This document shows positions 34,503 through 42,357 of a stretch of DNA of 43,823 nt, in pieces. The notes below the pieces were generated by a model, which ran no database searches, had not been told where the DNA came from, and saw only the letters and a list, made by a program, of their open reading frames with translations. The number at the start of each line of letters is the position of its first letter. The stretch's first letter is position 1. The position numbers and the translations under genes were made by a program. The stretch is from Verrucomicrobiota bacterium (GTDB lineage Bacteria > Verrucomicrobiota > Verrucomicrobiia > Chthoniobacterales > UBA10450), in the NCBI GenBank assembly GCA_003218475.1, contig QHNR01000041.1, positions 1 to 43,823 on the forward strand, in the 5' to 3' direction.

Positions 34503-34819
34503 GTATTTAGCGCCAACGGCGCAGCAGATTCATCGGTTAGCCTGGGGCAGCGCCCCAGGGTTGATGGACAAAACACGCCAGCGCTGAAAGCGCGATTCAC
34601 TGCGGCTGATTTCGCTCCATTATTGGCGCGTCGCTGATTTCAGCGAGCGGTTGCAACGCGGATATGTTTAAAATTAGCAACTATCCCCTGGTTTGAAACG
34701 CGCTTTCAGCGCTTGGCTTGCACCGCGATCTAGATTCCTGGGGCGATGCCCCAGGTTCGCCACGGCGAATCCGTCCGGTGGCGGACTCGCAGTGAGACGG
34801 CGCCGTTGGCGCTAAATAC
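34503..34819. repeat. Composite palindromic element, copy 2 (best preserved)
   Basis: A 317-base unit with perfect 20-base terminal inverted repeats (GTATTTAGCGCCAACGGCGC at 34503-34522 and its complement at 34800-34819). Inside, in order, lie hairpin CCTGGGGCAGCGCCCCAGG (34541-34559), GCGCTGAAAGCGCG (34581-34594), CGCGCTTTCAGCGC (34699-34712) and CCTGGGGCGATGCCCCAGG (34737-34755). No open frame of interest lies inside, so it is not a simple insertion sequence; it fills the gap between udg and the squalene synthase gene. Confidence 0.8.
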
Positions 34820-34841
34820 ATGCGATGCTCGCGCTGTCTTT

Positions 34842-35852
34842 TTACTTCGCACGCTTCCAAATGGCGTCGATCGATTTGCGCGACGCGAAAGTAATGGCGA
34901 GCGACCAAATCATTGCGCGCACTTCGCGGCGGGACACTTTGACGGTGCGATGCAACGCTCCCGCTCCAGCTTCATCCAAAAGCGCAAGTGTGCGCGCGCC
35001 GATCAATGCCGGCAGAACTGTCGCAGCACGCACACGGCGGTTTTCAATCGCGCGCGAGTATTGCATCGCCGACTCGAGTCCGGCCTTTGCTTTCTCCAGC
35101 CACTTTCGGTAAATCGGCTGAAAGCGTTCTAGTTCGGAAAGAATCTGTGATGTGGCCAGATGCGCCGCGTTCAATTCGTATTCCGGGAAATAACATCTGC
35201 CCGCTCGAAGATCAGAGCCGGCATCGCGCAGCACATTGATCAACTGAAGCGTCATGCCGTAACGCTTGCCGAGCGCCAGCATCTCGTCTTCGCTCAGCCT
35301 CGCGAAATTCTGAACATGCCGGAAACAGAGTCGCGTCCAAAATTCACCGACACAACCAGCAACCAGATAAGTGTACTCATCCAAATCGGCAGCTGTCCCG
35401 AGCGCGCGGATTTCTTGCGGATTATCGAAACGCTGCAGATCGAGCATCTGGCCGTGAGTGATTTTCTCGAGCACGCCGCGAATGTCGTTGCGATCGGCCT
35501 GCTCCATCTGACTGAGCCAACCAAGACAATCCGGCAATGACTCGAGCAGTTGCCGTTCGCTCGTGTTCTCCTGTAGCGGGACAAATGATGCGATCAGATC
35601 GACAACGACATCGCGCGAAGCTTTGCCCTGAATCCCGTCCGACAGCATCTTCAGTGTTTCGATTCGCACCGGCACAGAAATCCCCGGTGTGTCGGCAACG
35701 CTGTCGGTTGCTCGCGCAAGGAGATACGCGAGCGCGATCGGTTCGCGTAATTGCGCCGGTAAGAATCGAATCGAAAGGTAAAATGAACGCGAGACCGACC
35801 GCAGGAGTGTCGTCTGCGCCAATTGGGTGGAAGTCCGTGACCCTACTCTCAT
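34842..35852 (-). CDS. Squalene/phytoene synthase-family protein
   Basis: A protein of about 336 residues with the two aspartate-rich motifs of trans-isoprenyl head-to-head synthases: LARATDSVADT (first DxxxD) in the N half, and LQLINVLRDAGSDLRAGRCYFP (second, NVLRDxxxD) in the C half. Such enzymes condense two farnesyl or geranylgeranyl diphosphates into squalene, phytoene or related C30/C40 precursors for hopanoids or carotenoids. Whether the product is squalene or phytoene cannot be decided. The start at 35852 (MRVGSRTS) fits the usual N terminus; a longer frame reaches 35921. No other isoprenoid gene is next to it. Confidence 0.85.
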   Translation of the reverse strand: MRVGSRTSTQLAQTTLLRSVSRSFYLSIRFLPAQLREPIALAYLLARATDSVADTPGISVPVRIETLKMLSDGIQGKASRDVVVDLIASFVPLQENTSERQLLESLPDCLGWLSQMEQADRNDIRGVLEKITHGQMLDLQRFDNPQEIRALGTAADLDEYTYLVAGCVGEFWTRLCFRHVQNFARLSEDEMLALGKRYGMTLQLINVLRDAGSDLRAGRCYFPEYELNAAHLATSQILSELERFQPIYRKWLEKAKAGLESAMQYSRAIENRRVRAATVLPALIGARTLALLDEAGAGALHRTVKVSRREVRAMIWSLAITFASRKSIDAIWKRAK

Positions 35853-35923
35853 CGTCTCATCCCACAGATCGCGTTCGTTGCGCACCTTGTGATGACAACG
35901 ATCATCTTGCGCTGTCTTCACCT

Positions 35924-36028
35924 CTCCTTTTCCAAGGGAGAGGGTAAGGTGAGGGTCTCATGAAATCGCGAGCAAGTTACTAGACTTTATCCCCTTACCT
36001 CAATCCTCTCCCTCATGAAGGGGAGAGG
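35924..36028. repeat. CTCTCC/GGAGAG inverted repeat
   Basis: Two short hairpins (CCTCTCC with GGGAGAGG, then CCTCTCCC with GGGGAGAGG) are joined by GGTAAGG and CCTTACC, which also pair. This sits between the squalene synthase start and the DUF362 end. No gene in 35922-36127. Confidence 0.5.
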
Positions 36029-36127
36029 CGGAACAAGCGATCCGTCTGTTAATGGGACACGAGAACGGGCGATCCGTTGTAGGCTGCATCGGTGAATTGC
36101 TGCACTCGATATGGGTTACGAGCGCCG

Positions 36128-37177
36128 TCATCGTCCGATATTTTTTAACTCGATCCGATTGGGCGCTGAGTTACCTAGCCCGATCTGACCTGCGAAGTCG
36201 ACATAGGCCGCAATTGGGCCAATCGGACGCAGATTCGTGCGGACGCGCCATTCTTCAAGACGCTTCAAGGCAATGGCGTCGAGCGCGACCGGGTCCTTGC
36301 TTGCATACAACGTGGCATGATGAACTGCGTAGTTCGGCTGCGGCTGCGGCCCGCCTGCATACTGCGCAATCAGGCCATCCATCAAATTGAAGACGACTTT
36401 CTTCGCAATAAGTGGATTAGCATAAATTTCTGCAAGACTTTCCGCCCCAAACCGAGAGCCTTGCGCAAAACGACGCCAGTTATCGATGTTCGGAATTGTC
36501 ATGTTGTACATGCAACCGGCGATTCCATTGGTCTCACTGATACTCATCACCGGGACGTTAATGATCTTGGTAACTTCGGTCGCAACGATTTTCGAAAAGT
36601 GACTTACGTTGCTGGTGTTCTCAGTGTCCGAGAGAACAGGCATTTTTCCCACATCCCCGACATAATCGAAATCGCCCCAAACCAGTTTCCCAATCAAAGG
36701 CGCCGACAGGACGGCTTTGGGATCATATCCGTCGCGCGGCGCAGTTGACTGGACCTGGTAACCATCAATTCCCGGCCGATAACCGGCTCCTTTGATTCCA
36801 CCGAGAGATCGATCCCACACAATTATGCTGCTGCGAGAATGACCTGCTGCAACGAGACCATCGACAATCGCATTCACGATATCGTGGTGCGTGGTGAAAA
36901 GGTCGCCGCCCGCCGCGCAGATTTTAATTCCAATCCTGTCGTCTGGGGAAACGAGCGACGCCCACGCTTTTGCCACGTCAGACTGTCCGGTTGCGGCGAG
37001 AACGAGCCGGTTCACCATCTCGTGCACGACGCGCGGGTTCGTCTTGTAATCTTTGATTGAGCTGGGATCATGCACAGCATACACAATCGAAGGTGTCGGC
37101 GCGGTCTGAGGTGATTGCGCCAACCCCGAAGTGATGGCGCAAAAGAGAACCAAAGCTAACTTTCGCAGTTTTGTCAT
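36128..37177 (-). CDS. DUF362-domain exported protein
   Basis: A 349-residue protein with a signal peptide (about residues 1-20, ending GLAQ). The body matches DUF362: DRIGIKICAAGGDLFTTHHDIV near residue 80, the SSIIVWDRSLGGIKGAGY block, KIINVPVMSISETNGIAGCM, and the C-terminal YASKDPVALDAIALKRLEEWR, which is the most conserved part. No ferredoxin cysteine clusters follow, unlike many DUF362 proteins. Function is unknown; relatives occur next to redox genes. The start codon lies inside the left arm of a palindromic repeat (37173-37282), so the natural start may have been altered. Confidence 0.8.
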   Translation of the reverse strand: MTKLRKLALVLFCAITSGLAQSPQTAPTPSIVYAVHDPSSIKDYKTNPRVVHEMVNRLVLAATGQSDVAKAWASLVSPDDRIGIKICAAGGDLFTTHHDIVNAIVDGLVAAGHSRSSIIVWDRSLGGIKGAGYRPGIDGYQVQSTAPRDGYDPKAVLSAPLIGKLVWGDFDYVGDVGKMPVLSDTENTSNVSHFSKIVATEVTKIINVPVMSISETNGIAGCMYNMTIPNIDNWRRFAQGSRFGAESLAEIYANPLIAKKVVFNLMDGLIAQYAGGPQPQPNYAVHHATLYASKDPVALDAIALKRLEEWRVRTNLRPIGPIAAYVDFAGQIGLGNSAPNRIELKNIGR

Positions 37178-37282
37178 GTCGAGCGAAGTCTACCGCTGCT
37201 GCAAGATCTATGTTTCCAGCCAGAGATTCCTCCCAGCCTTCGCATGAAGCTACGGCGAGGCAAGCGACTGCGCTCGGAATGA
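37173..37282. repeat. GTCAT...ATGAC palindromic element, second copy
   Basis: Begins GTCATGTCGAGCGAAG and ends CTGCGCTCGGAATGAC. It is a relative of 29653-29737 and of the next copy at 37341-37448, with about 60 bases between the two. The left arm contains the start codon of the DUF362 gene. Confidence 0.55.
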
Positions 37283-37340
37283 CAACAAAGTCTGACGGAT
37301 TTTATGAGTAACAGCGGGAATCACAACTGCACACCTGATT

Positions 37341-37448
37341 GTCATCCTGAGCGGAAGCGAGGGACCTCGCGCACGAAGCTTGGCACATGCTAAGTAGGAA
37401 GGATGATCCAAAATCCTGTGAGAGGTTCCTCACTCCGGCCGGAATGAC
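37341..37448. repeat. GTCAT...ATGAC palindromic element, third copy
   Basis: Begins GTCATCCTGAGCGGAAGCGAGG and ends CCGGAATGAC directly before the hemW start. Arms pair imperfectly over about 25 bases. The promoter of hemW must lie inside or upstream of it. Confidence 0.6.
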
Positions 37449-37454
37449 GTGAAT

Positions 37455-38630
37455 ATGATCCGTCATATCTACGTCCACATCCCTTTCTGCGCGCGTATCT
37501 GCCCGTACTGCGCGTTCTACAAGGATCTTCTCGATCGTCCGCACACTTGGCGATTTTGTGAAGCGATCTTGCGCGAGCTGGAACTATATCAAGGAGGAGC
37601 GATCTTCCCTGGCTCGCCGGAAGTCGCCGTGGCGACCGAAGGCGGCAAATCGTTCAGGCGGACTAGAGACCGCCGCTCCTCGCTCCTTCCATCGACGATT
37701 TACTTCGGCGGTGGCACACCAACAGCGCTCACTATCGCGCAACTGGAACTGCTGCTGCGCGGATTTCGTGAGCGGCTCAATCTCTCATGTCTTGAGGAGT
37801 GGACAATCGAGGCGAATCCCGGCAGCGTTTCCGCCCGAAAAGCCGACCTTCTGAAAAAATTCGGCGTTAACCGAATCAGTCTCGGTGTTCAGTCTTGGGA
37901 CGACCACTTGCTGAAATTGCTCGGACGTGAGCACAACGCGCGGCAAGCAGAAGAATCATTTCATCTTCTGCGCGCAGCCGGATTCGCAAACATCAATGTC
38001 GATCTCATGTTCGGATTACCGGGCCAGACAATCGAGCAGTGGAGATCGACTCTGGAGAAAACCATGGCTCTTCAGCCTGATCATATTTCGGCCTATTGCC
38101 TCACGTACGAGGAGGACACCGAGTTCTTTCTGCGACACGCGCGTGGCGAATTTCGGCAGGACGCAGACGCTGACTCTGAGTTTTTCGAAATTGCCATGGC
38201 GATCCTCGAGCACGCCGGCTACGAACATTACGAAATCTCGAACTATGCGCGTCCCGCGTTTTCGTCAGTTCACAACCGTGCCTATTGGCTCGGCAAAGAT
38301 TATCTGGGCATCGGCCCAAGCGCGGTTTCGACTGTCGGTATGCGGCGCTGGCAGAATGTCTGCGATTATCGCAGCTACATTGATCGTGTCCTCTCCGGCC
38401 AATCACCAGTTGGACCCAGCGAAGATCTGACGAGTGAAATGAAACGCACTGAGCGAATCGCGCTGTCGCTGCGCACGCGCGACGGAGTCTCCGCTTCGGA
38501 CCTGAAACATTTCGCGCAACAGACGGATGAGATTATCGCGCTCGGCTTGCTCCGAAAATCCAACGGCAATTTCGTGCTAACTCGACGAGGTAAAACGCTG
38601 GCAGATTCCGTTGCGGAAGCGCTGGTATAG
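37455..38630 (+). CDS. hemW: HemW-like radical SAM coproporphyrinogen/heme chaperone protein
   Basis: A 391-residue radical SAM protein. The cluster motif CARICPYC (CX3CX2C) is at about residues 12-19, followed by YFGGGTPTAL near 83 and VNRISLGVQSWDDHLLKLLGREH, which is a HemW hallmark, as is the ISNYARPAFSSVHNRAYW block. HemW proteins are heme chaperones rather than true oxygen-independent coproporphyrinogen oxidases. Residues 50-80 contain an Arg/Ser-rich stretch (SFRRTRDRRSS) translated from a palindrome and absent from the family core. ATG 37455 is preferred to GTG 37449. Confidence 0.9.
   Translation: MIRHIYVHIPFCARICPYCAFYKDLLDRPHTWRFCEAILRELELYQGGAIFPGSPEVAVATEGGKSFRRTRDRRSSLLPSTIYFGGGTPTALTIAQLELLLRGFRERLNLSCLEEWTIEANPGSVSARKADLLKKFGVNRISLGVQSWDDHLLKLLGREHNARQAEESFHLLRAAGFANINVDLMFGLPGQTIEQWRSTLEKTMALQPDHISAYCLTYEEDTEFFLRHARGEFRQDADADSEFFEIAMAILEHAGYEHYEISNYARPAFSSVHNRAYWLGKDYLGIGPSAVSTVGMRRWQNVCDYRSYIDRVLSGQSPVGPSEDLTSEMKRTERIALSLRTRDGVSASDLKHFAQQTDEIIALGLLRKSNGNFVLTRRGKTLADSVAEALV
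37594..37681. repeat. Palindromic element inside hemW
   Basis: GAGGAGCG (37594) and CGCTCCTC (37674) are perfect outer arms; inner hairpins are GTCGCCGTGGCGAC (37624-37637) and GGCGG-ACTAGAGA-CCGCC (37657-37674). The hemW frame passes through it with no stop. It is the second in-gene repeat in this window. Confidence 0.55.
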
Positions 38631-38673
38631 GCAGCGATCATGGGTGTTTTGCTTGTCGGCAACTGGCCGCGCG

Positions 38674-38894
38674 TTAGCGCCAAAGGCGCTTTCTCAATGG
38701 GAGTCCGCCACAGGACGGATTCGCCGTGGCGAACCTGGGGCATCGCCCCAGGAAATTGGAATCACACGGGAATGAAGCGCTGAAAGCGCGACTCAGCGGT
38801 TTATTGAATCGCGCTTTCAGCGCTGACCTATTGCTGTTTCATGTACCTGGGGCGCTGCCCCAGGCTCACGGTGATTTTGCGCCTGTGGCGCTTA
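38674..38894. repeat. Composite palindromic element, copy 3
   Basis: A 221-base unit with terminal inverted repeats TTAGCGCCAAAGGCGC and GCGCCTGTGGCGCTTA. Inside, in order: CCTGGGGCATCGCCCCAGG (38734-38752), GCGCTGAAAGCGCG (38777-38790), CGCGCTTTCAGCGC (38810-38823) and CCTGGGGCGCTGCCCCAGG (38846-38864). The order is that of copy 2, but the flanking GGCGAATCCGTCC motif is on the other side, so it lies in opposite orientation. Confidence 0.75.
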
Positions 38895-38925
38895 CGTGAT
38901 GTGCCCGATCGTGGCCACAGATCCG

Positions 38926-39228
38926 TTAATAGAATTCTGAATCAGAGCCGTAGCCGGAATCGCCGCGAATGGAACGCAGGCGGGCGCGGCTGCCCCATTC
39001 GGATTCGGGCCGATTAATCTGTCCCAGCGTGATTTTCACGAGCCACGGCGTCGCCGCCAAAGCACCAATCGCAACGAGCGCAATCGCTGCTGCATGGCGA
39101 ATCGAGGGTTTGATTTTATCGGCCACCAACATGCCCAGGCCAAGACCAATAGCGGTGCGCGTAACGACAAGCAGCGGATCAACGGGAAGCTGTTCGGAAG
39201 TTTTTGAAATGGATATGGGGAAAGACAT
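38926..39228 (-). CDS. Small membrane protein, unknown function
   Basis: A 100-residue protein with two hydrophobic segments (LLVVTRTAIGLGLGMLVADKI and HAAAIALVAIGALAATPWLV) separated by a short charged loop, then a hydrophilic C-terminal tail rich in Ser, Arg and Gly. No family is recognised. It may be a two-helix hairpin in the inner membrane. It is divergent from the mannose-1-phosphate guanylyltransferase gene, whose start lies 81 bases away. Confidence 0.55.
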   Translation of the reverse strand: MSFPISISKTSEQLPVDPLLVVTRTAIGLGLGMLVADKIKPSIRHAAAIALVAIGALAATPWLVKITLGQINRPESEWGSRARLRSIRGDSGYGSDSEFY

Positions 39229-39308
39229 CGCCTACCATATACGTCGCGTTTGGGAAAAAGAAACGGCAATTTTCGCGACTAGAAAGATCCTCCCATTTTT
39301 GCATCGAC

Positions 39309-40382
39309 ATGCCCGCTTCGATCTATGCTCTCGTCCTCGCCGGTGGCAGCGGTGAACGTTTTTGGCCTTTGAGCAGGCGGGCGCGTCCCAAACAACTGCT
39401 GCGCCTCGTCTCCAACAAAACTCTGCTCGAAGGAACTTTGGCGCGGCTTGAAGATCTTATTCCTCCCGAGCGCATTCTAATCCTCACGAACACAGAACAG
39501 GAAAGCGCAGTTCGCAAACTGCTCGGGAATTTTCCAAAGGAGAACATTGTCGGCGAGCCAGCCAAACGCGATACCGCTGCTGCGGTCGCGCTCGGCACGG
39601 GCTGGGTAGCGGCTCGCGATCATGCAGCCATCATGCTTGTTCTCCCTGCCGATCACTTGATTGCAAACCGGGCAGCCTTTCAGGAGACACTCACCCTGGC
39701 TGCCGACGCAGCCGAGGAGACAAGCGAGCTTGTCACCATCGGCATCAAGCCAACCTGGGCCTGCCCTGGTTTCGGGTACATCGAGCAAGGCAAGCCGGTA
39801 CGTTTGCGCAAGCGTCCCGACAATGATGCGGTCCATCGGGTCCTTCGCTTTCGCGAAAAGCCGAACCTCGATCTGGCTGAATCGTTTTTGCGAAAGGGAA
39901 ATTTTCGGTGGAACGCGGGGATGTTCGTTTGGTCAGTGCCCACAGTGCTCCGCGAATTCAACCGTCAGGCGCCAGAGCTGGCTGATTTCATTTCGCAGCT
40001 TAGGGCTCCGGAAAATTTCGAGAAAGCTTTGCGTGAGCGCTTCAGCAAACTACCGCGCATCGCATTCGATTACGCGATTATGGAAAAGGCCGATCGCGTC
40101 CTCGTGGTAGAGGCCAGCTTCGACTGGGACGACATCGGAAGCTGGAGAGCAGTGGCCAATTACTTTGAGAAAGACAAGCAGGGAAATGCCGCGAACCGCG
40201 CCATCACCGCGCTCGATTCCAGCAACAACATCGTTTTCGAGGAAGACGGCACAAGCGTCGCACTGCTTGGAGTTCATGACCTCATTGTCGTGCGAACCCA
40301 AGATGCACTGTTGATCTGTCACCGACACGAAGCTGAAAGGATCAAGGACCTTATCGGCAAAATTCCGCCAGAACTGCGATAA
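39309..40382 (+). CDS. manC: Mannose-1-phosphate guanylyltransferase
   Basis: A 357-residue nucleotidyltransferase making GDP-mannose from GTP and mannose 1-phosphate, a precursor of polysaccharides. The pyrophosphorylase signature LAGGSGERFWPLSR and KQLL is at residues 9-27, VGEPAKRDTAAAVAL at about 81-95, VLPADH near 110, FREKP near 182, and FRWNAGMFVWS at about 201. DWDDIGSWRA is the metal/substrate motif near 276. It lacks the C-terminal isomerase domain of bifunctional ManC-ManA, so it is the short type. The start at 39309 is chosen over an upstream in-frame ATG overlapping the divergent gene. Confidence 0.9.
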   Translation: MPASIYALVLAGGSGERFWPLSRRARPKQLLRLVSNKTLLEGTLARLEDLIPPERILILTNTEQESAVRKLLGNFPKENIVGEPAKRDTAAAVALGTGWVAARDHAAIMLVLPADHLIANRAAFQETLTLAADAAEETSELVTIGIKPTWACPGFGYIEQGKPVRLRKRPDNDAVHRVLRFREKPNLDLAESFLRKGNFRWNAGMFVWSVPTVLREFNRQAPELADFISQLRAPENFEKALRERFSKLPRIAFDYAIMEKADRVLVVEASFDWDDIGSWRAVANYFEKDKQGNAANRAITALDSSNNIVFEEDGTSVALLGVHDLIVVRTQDALLICHRHEAERIKDLIGKIPPELR

Positions 40383-40406
40383 GTTCGATTCAGCGCGCCC
40401 GGCCTG

Positions 40407-40435
40407 CCCGCCGTAGCTTCGGCGGAGGCGGGCGG
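40407..40435. repeat. CCCGCC palindrome
   Basis: CCCGCCGTAGCTTCGGCGGAGGCGGG pairs as a short hairpin in the 71-base gap between manC and ruvX. It belongs to the GTAGC-type repeat family; a shorter relative is at about 21775-21800. Confidence 0.5.
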
Positions 40436-40453
40436 TCGCGCCCTACCAAGGAC

Positions 40454-40888
40454 ATGAATCCAATTTTGGCTCTCGATTTTGGGCGTGCGCGTATCGGCGC
40501 GGCAATCTCTGATCAGTTGCAGCTGCTGGCGCATCCGGTCGAAACCATTCCAGCAAACGAACAGGCGCCCTCGCGCGTCGCGGAGATCGTGCGCGAAAAG
40601 AAAGTTGATCACGTTGTCGCGGGGTTACCCAAACGGATGGACGGTCAGATCGGTTCGGCTGCGACTGAAGTCCTCCAGTTTGTAGAAAAGCTGCGCGCAA
40701 TTCTGCCGTGCCCGGTTGTCACTTGGGATGAACGGCTGACCACCGTAGCAGCGCATCGGGCGCTGCGCGACGCTGGCAAGAAGACGCGGCAGACCCGAGG
40801 CTACGTCGATCAAGTTGCGGCTCAAATGATCTTGCAAAGTTATCTGGACCGGCGAGCCACGAGGCGAGATGCCAAAAGTGATCGATGA
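40454..40888 (+). CDS. ruvX: RuvX/YqgF-family pre-16S rRNA nuclease
   Basis: A 144-residue RNase H-fold protein. LALDFGRARIGAAISD at residues 5-20 carries the first catalytic aspartate (D8); VVAGLPKRMDGQIGS (54-68) and WDERLTTVAAHRAL (about 91-104) are the remaining motifs, with E and a late D in RGYVDQVAAQMILQSYL. The protein is named for a Holliday-junction-like role and processes the 5' end of 16S rRNA in E. coli. It follows manC and precedes truA, with repeats between. Confidence 0.9.
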   Translation: MNPILALDFGRARIGAAISDQLQLLAHPVETIPANEQAPSRVAEIVREKKVDHVVAGLPKRMDGQIGSAATEVLQFVEKLRAILPCPVVTWDERLTTVAAHRALRDAGKKTRQTRGYVDQVAAQMILQSYLDRRATRRDAKSDR

Positions 40889-40890
40889 TC

Positions 40891-40945
40891 CGTGATCGGT
40901 GAACAGTAAGTTTCATACCGATCACAGTTCACTGATCACCGATCA
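40891..40945. repeat. GTGATCGGTGA inverted repeat
   Basis: Perfect arms GTGATCGGTGA (40891-40901) and TCACCGATCAC (40935-40945) lie between ruvX and truA. The hairpin would follow the ruvX stop by three bases and could be a terminator or repeat. Confidence 0.5.
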
Positions 40946-40955
40946 CTAGATTGCC

Positions 40956-41696
40956 ATGGCACGAAGACTAAAATTTATCGTAGCTTATGACGGCGCGCCG
41001 TTCGCCGGCTGGCAGAGTCAATCTCATCGCAACACGATCCAGGATTATCTGGAGCGCGCCTTTGAGCGCGTCACCGGCAGGCCCGTGCGTGTTCACGGAG
41101 CCGGACGGACAGACGCAGGCGTCCACGCTCTCGCTCAATGCGCACACACCGATGTTGGCAAACATTTGGCACCTGCGCGTTGGACCGAAGCGCTCAATGC
41201 GTTACTGCCTCCAACAATACGCGTGGTGCGCTGCCGATATGTATCGAACGAGTTTCACGCGCGACTTTCGGCTAAAGGAAAAATCTATCGCTACAGGATC
41301 TGGTCTACGCCTGTTTTACCTCCATTTGAATACCGCCGTGCCTGGCACATTGCGCACCCGCTCGATCTCAATGTTTTGAAGAGGGCGGCCAAGCATTTCG
41401 CCGGCACGCATGATTTTGCCGGCTTCGCTGCCAATCGCGGCAAAACAGAGGAAAGCACAGTCCGCACAATTCATTCTGTGCGCGTCCGGCAAAAAGGTCC
41501 CTGCGTGACAATCGAGTTCGATGGCGATGGTTTTCTCTATAAGATGGTCCGATTAATGGTCGGTTCGCTTGTGAAATGCGCGCTCGACAAAATGAAGATC
41601 GAGGAGATCGCTGCGCGGGTGCACTCGGCCCAGGTCGAGTCAACTCGTTTTGCCGCGCCGGCTGAAGGACTATTTCTCGTTCGGGTGCGCTATTGA
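40956..41696 (+). CDS. truA: tRNA pseudouridine(38-40) synthase
   Basis: A 246-residue TruA. The catalytic aspartate is D53 in GRTDAGVHA, with the family start FIVAYDGAPFAGWQ (residues 7-20) and later YRYRIWS and DFAGFAANRG. The C half has the FDGDGFLYKMVRLMVGSLV motif. It converts uridines 38-40 in the tRNA anticodon stem-loop to pseudouridine. All key residues are present and the length is normal. Confidence 0.95.
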   Translation: MARRLKFIVAYDGAPFAGWQSQSHRNTIQDYLERAFERVTGRPVRVHGAGRTDAGVHALAQCAHTDVGKHLAPARWTEALNALLPPTIRVVRCRYVSNEFHARLSAKGKIYRYRIWSTPVLPPFEYRRAWHIAHPLDLNVLKRAAKHFAGTHDFAGFAANRGKTEESTVRTIHSVRVRQKGPCVTIEFDGDGFLYKMVRLMVGSLVKCALDKMKIEEIAARVHSAQVESTRFAAPAEGLFLVRVRY

Positions 41697-41763
41697 CTCT
41701 TAAAGCTATGCGCTGATGCGTTGTCGCTGCTCTTCGTTTCGGTGCGCCCCGCCACGGCGGCCT

Positions 41764-42357
41764 CTACCAAGCCGTGACCAATCCACCCAGTAAGCCAAGC
41801 GAAGCACCCACCAGCGTTTCTAACAGGTCATGGCGCGCCAGATAAAGCCGCGACCAGAAGACGAGAAAGGCCAGCGCAAAAGCAATCACGCCCACGACCG
41901 GATGGACCACTAATAGAATGATGGCGCTGTAAAAAGCGAAAAGCGCGTGCAAGGACAGCTTGATTCGAAAATTGACCAGCGCAGCCACAAGCAGCAGGAA
42001 CAACGTCACCACTGCCCCGCGCAATGCCATAGCCGGCGCGCGCAATAGCCAAAGCGCAATCACAGCCATCGCCGAAATTGGAATCGCGCGTGAGTAAAAC
42101 CGGACACGTTCTGAGCGAATGGAAACATCTGCGTCACTCCATCGGCCTGTTCGGGTCCCCCAAAAAAGTAAAAGTGCCATCGGCAGAATTAGCGTCACCA
42201 ACAAAGTCAGCAAAAGCGCGAGCCCGGCGCGGTTAGCCAGGCGCAAGATGATGATAACGGTTATGGACAGGCTAATGAAAACCAACGGATGCCCGATCCA
42301 GGAAACCCATCGCGCAAGGACAAGGAGCCGCTTGAGGTCGGTCTTCCCACTACTCAC
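41764..42357 (-). CDS. PAP2-like integral membrane protein
   Basis: A 197-residue protein with five or six hydrophobic segments. The pattern [20 protein letters not shown] resembles the third motif of PAP2-type phosphatases (SRxxxxxHxxxD) with Glu instead of the last Asp; [13 protein letters not shown] takes the place of the PSGH motif, and no clear first motif is seen. It may be a degenerate PAP2 family member with altered or no activity. It overlaps the end of the fumarylacetoacetase gene by four bases on the same strand, so it is translated with it. Confidence 0.65.
   Translation of the reverse strand: MSSGKTDLKRLLVLARWVSWIGHPLVFISLSITVIIILRLANRAGLALLLTLLVTLILPMALLLFWGTRTGRWSDADVSIRSERVRFYSRAIPISAMAVIALWLLRAPAMALRGAVVTLFLLLVAALVNFRIKLSLHALFAFYSAIILLVVHPVVGVIAFALAFLVFWSRLYLARHDLLETLVGASLGLLGGLVTAW

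Noticed and set aside
34503-38894. Composite elements as insertion sequences
   Set aside because: They have terminal inverted repeats but no transposase frame and are only 220-320 bases, so at most they are non-autonomous.
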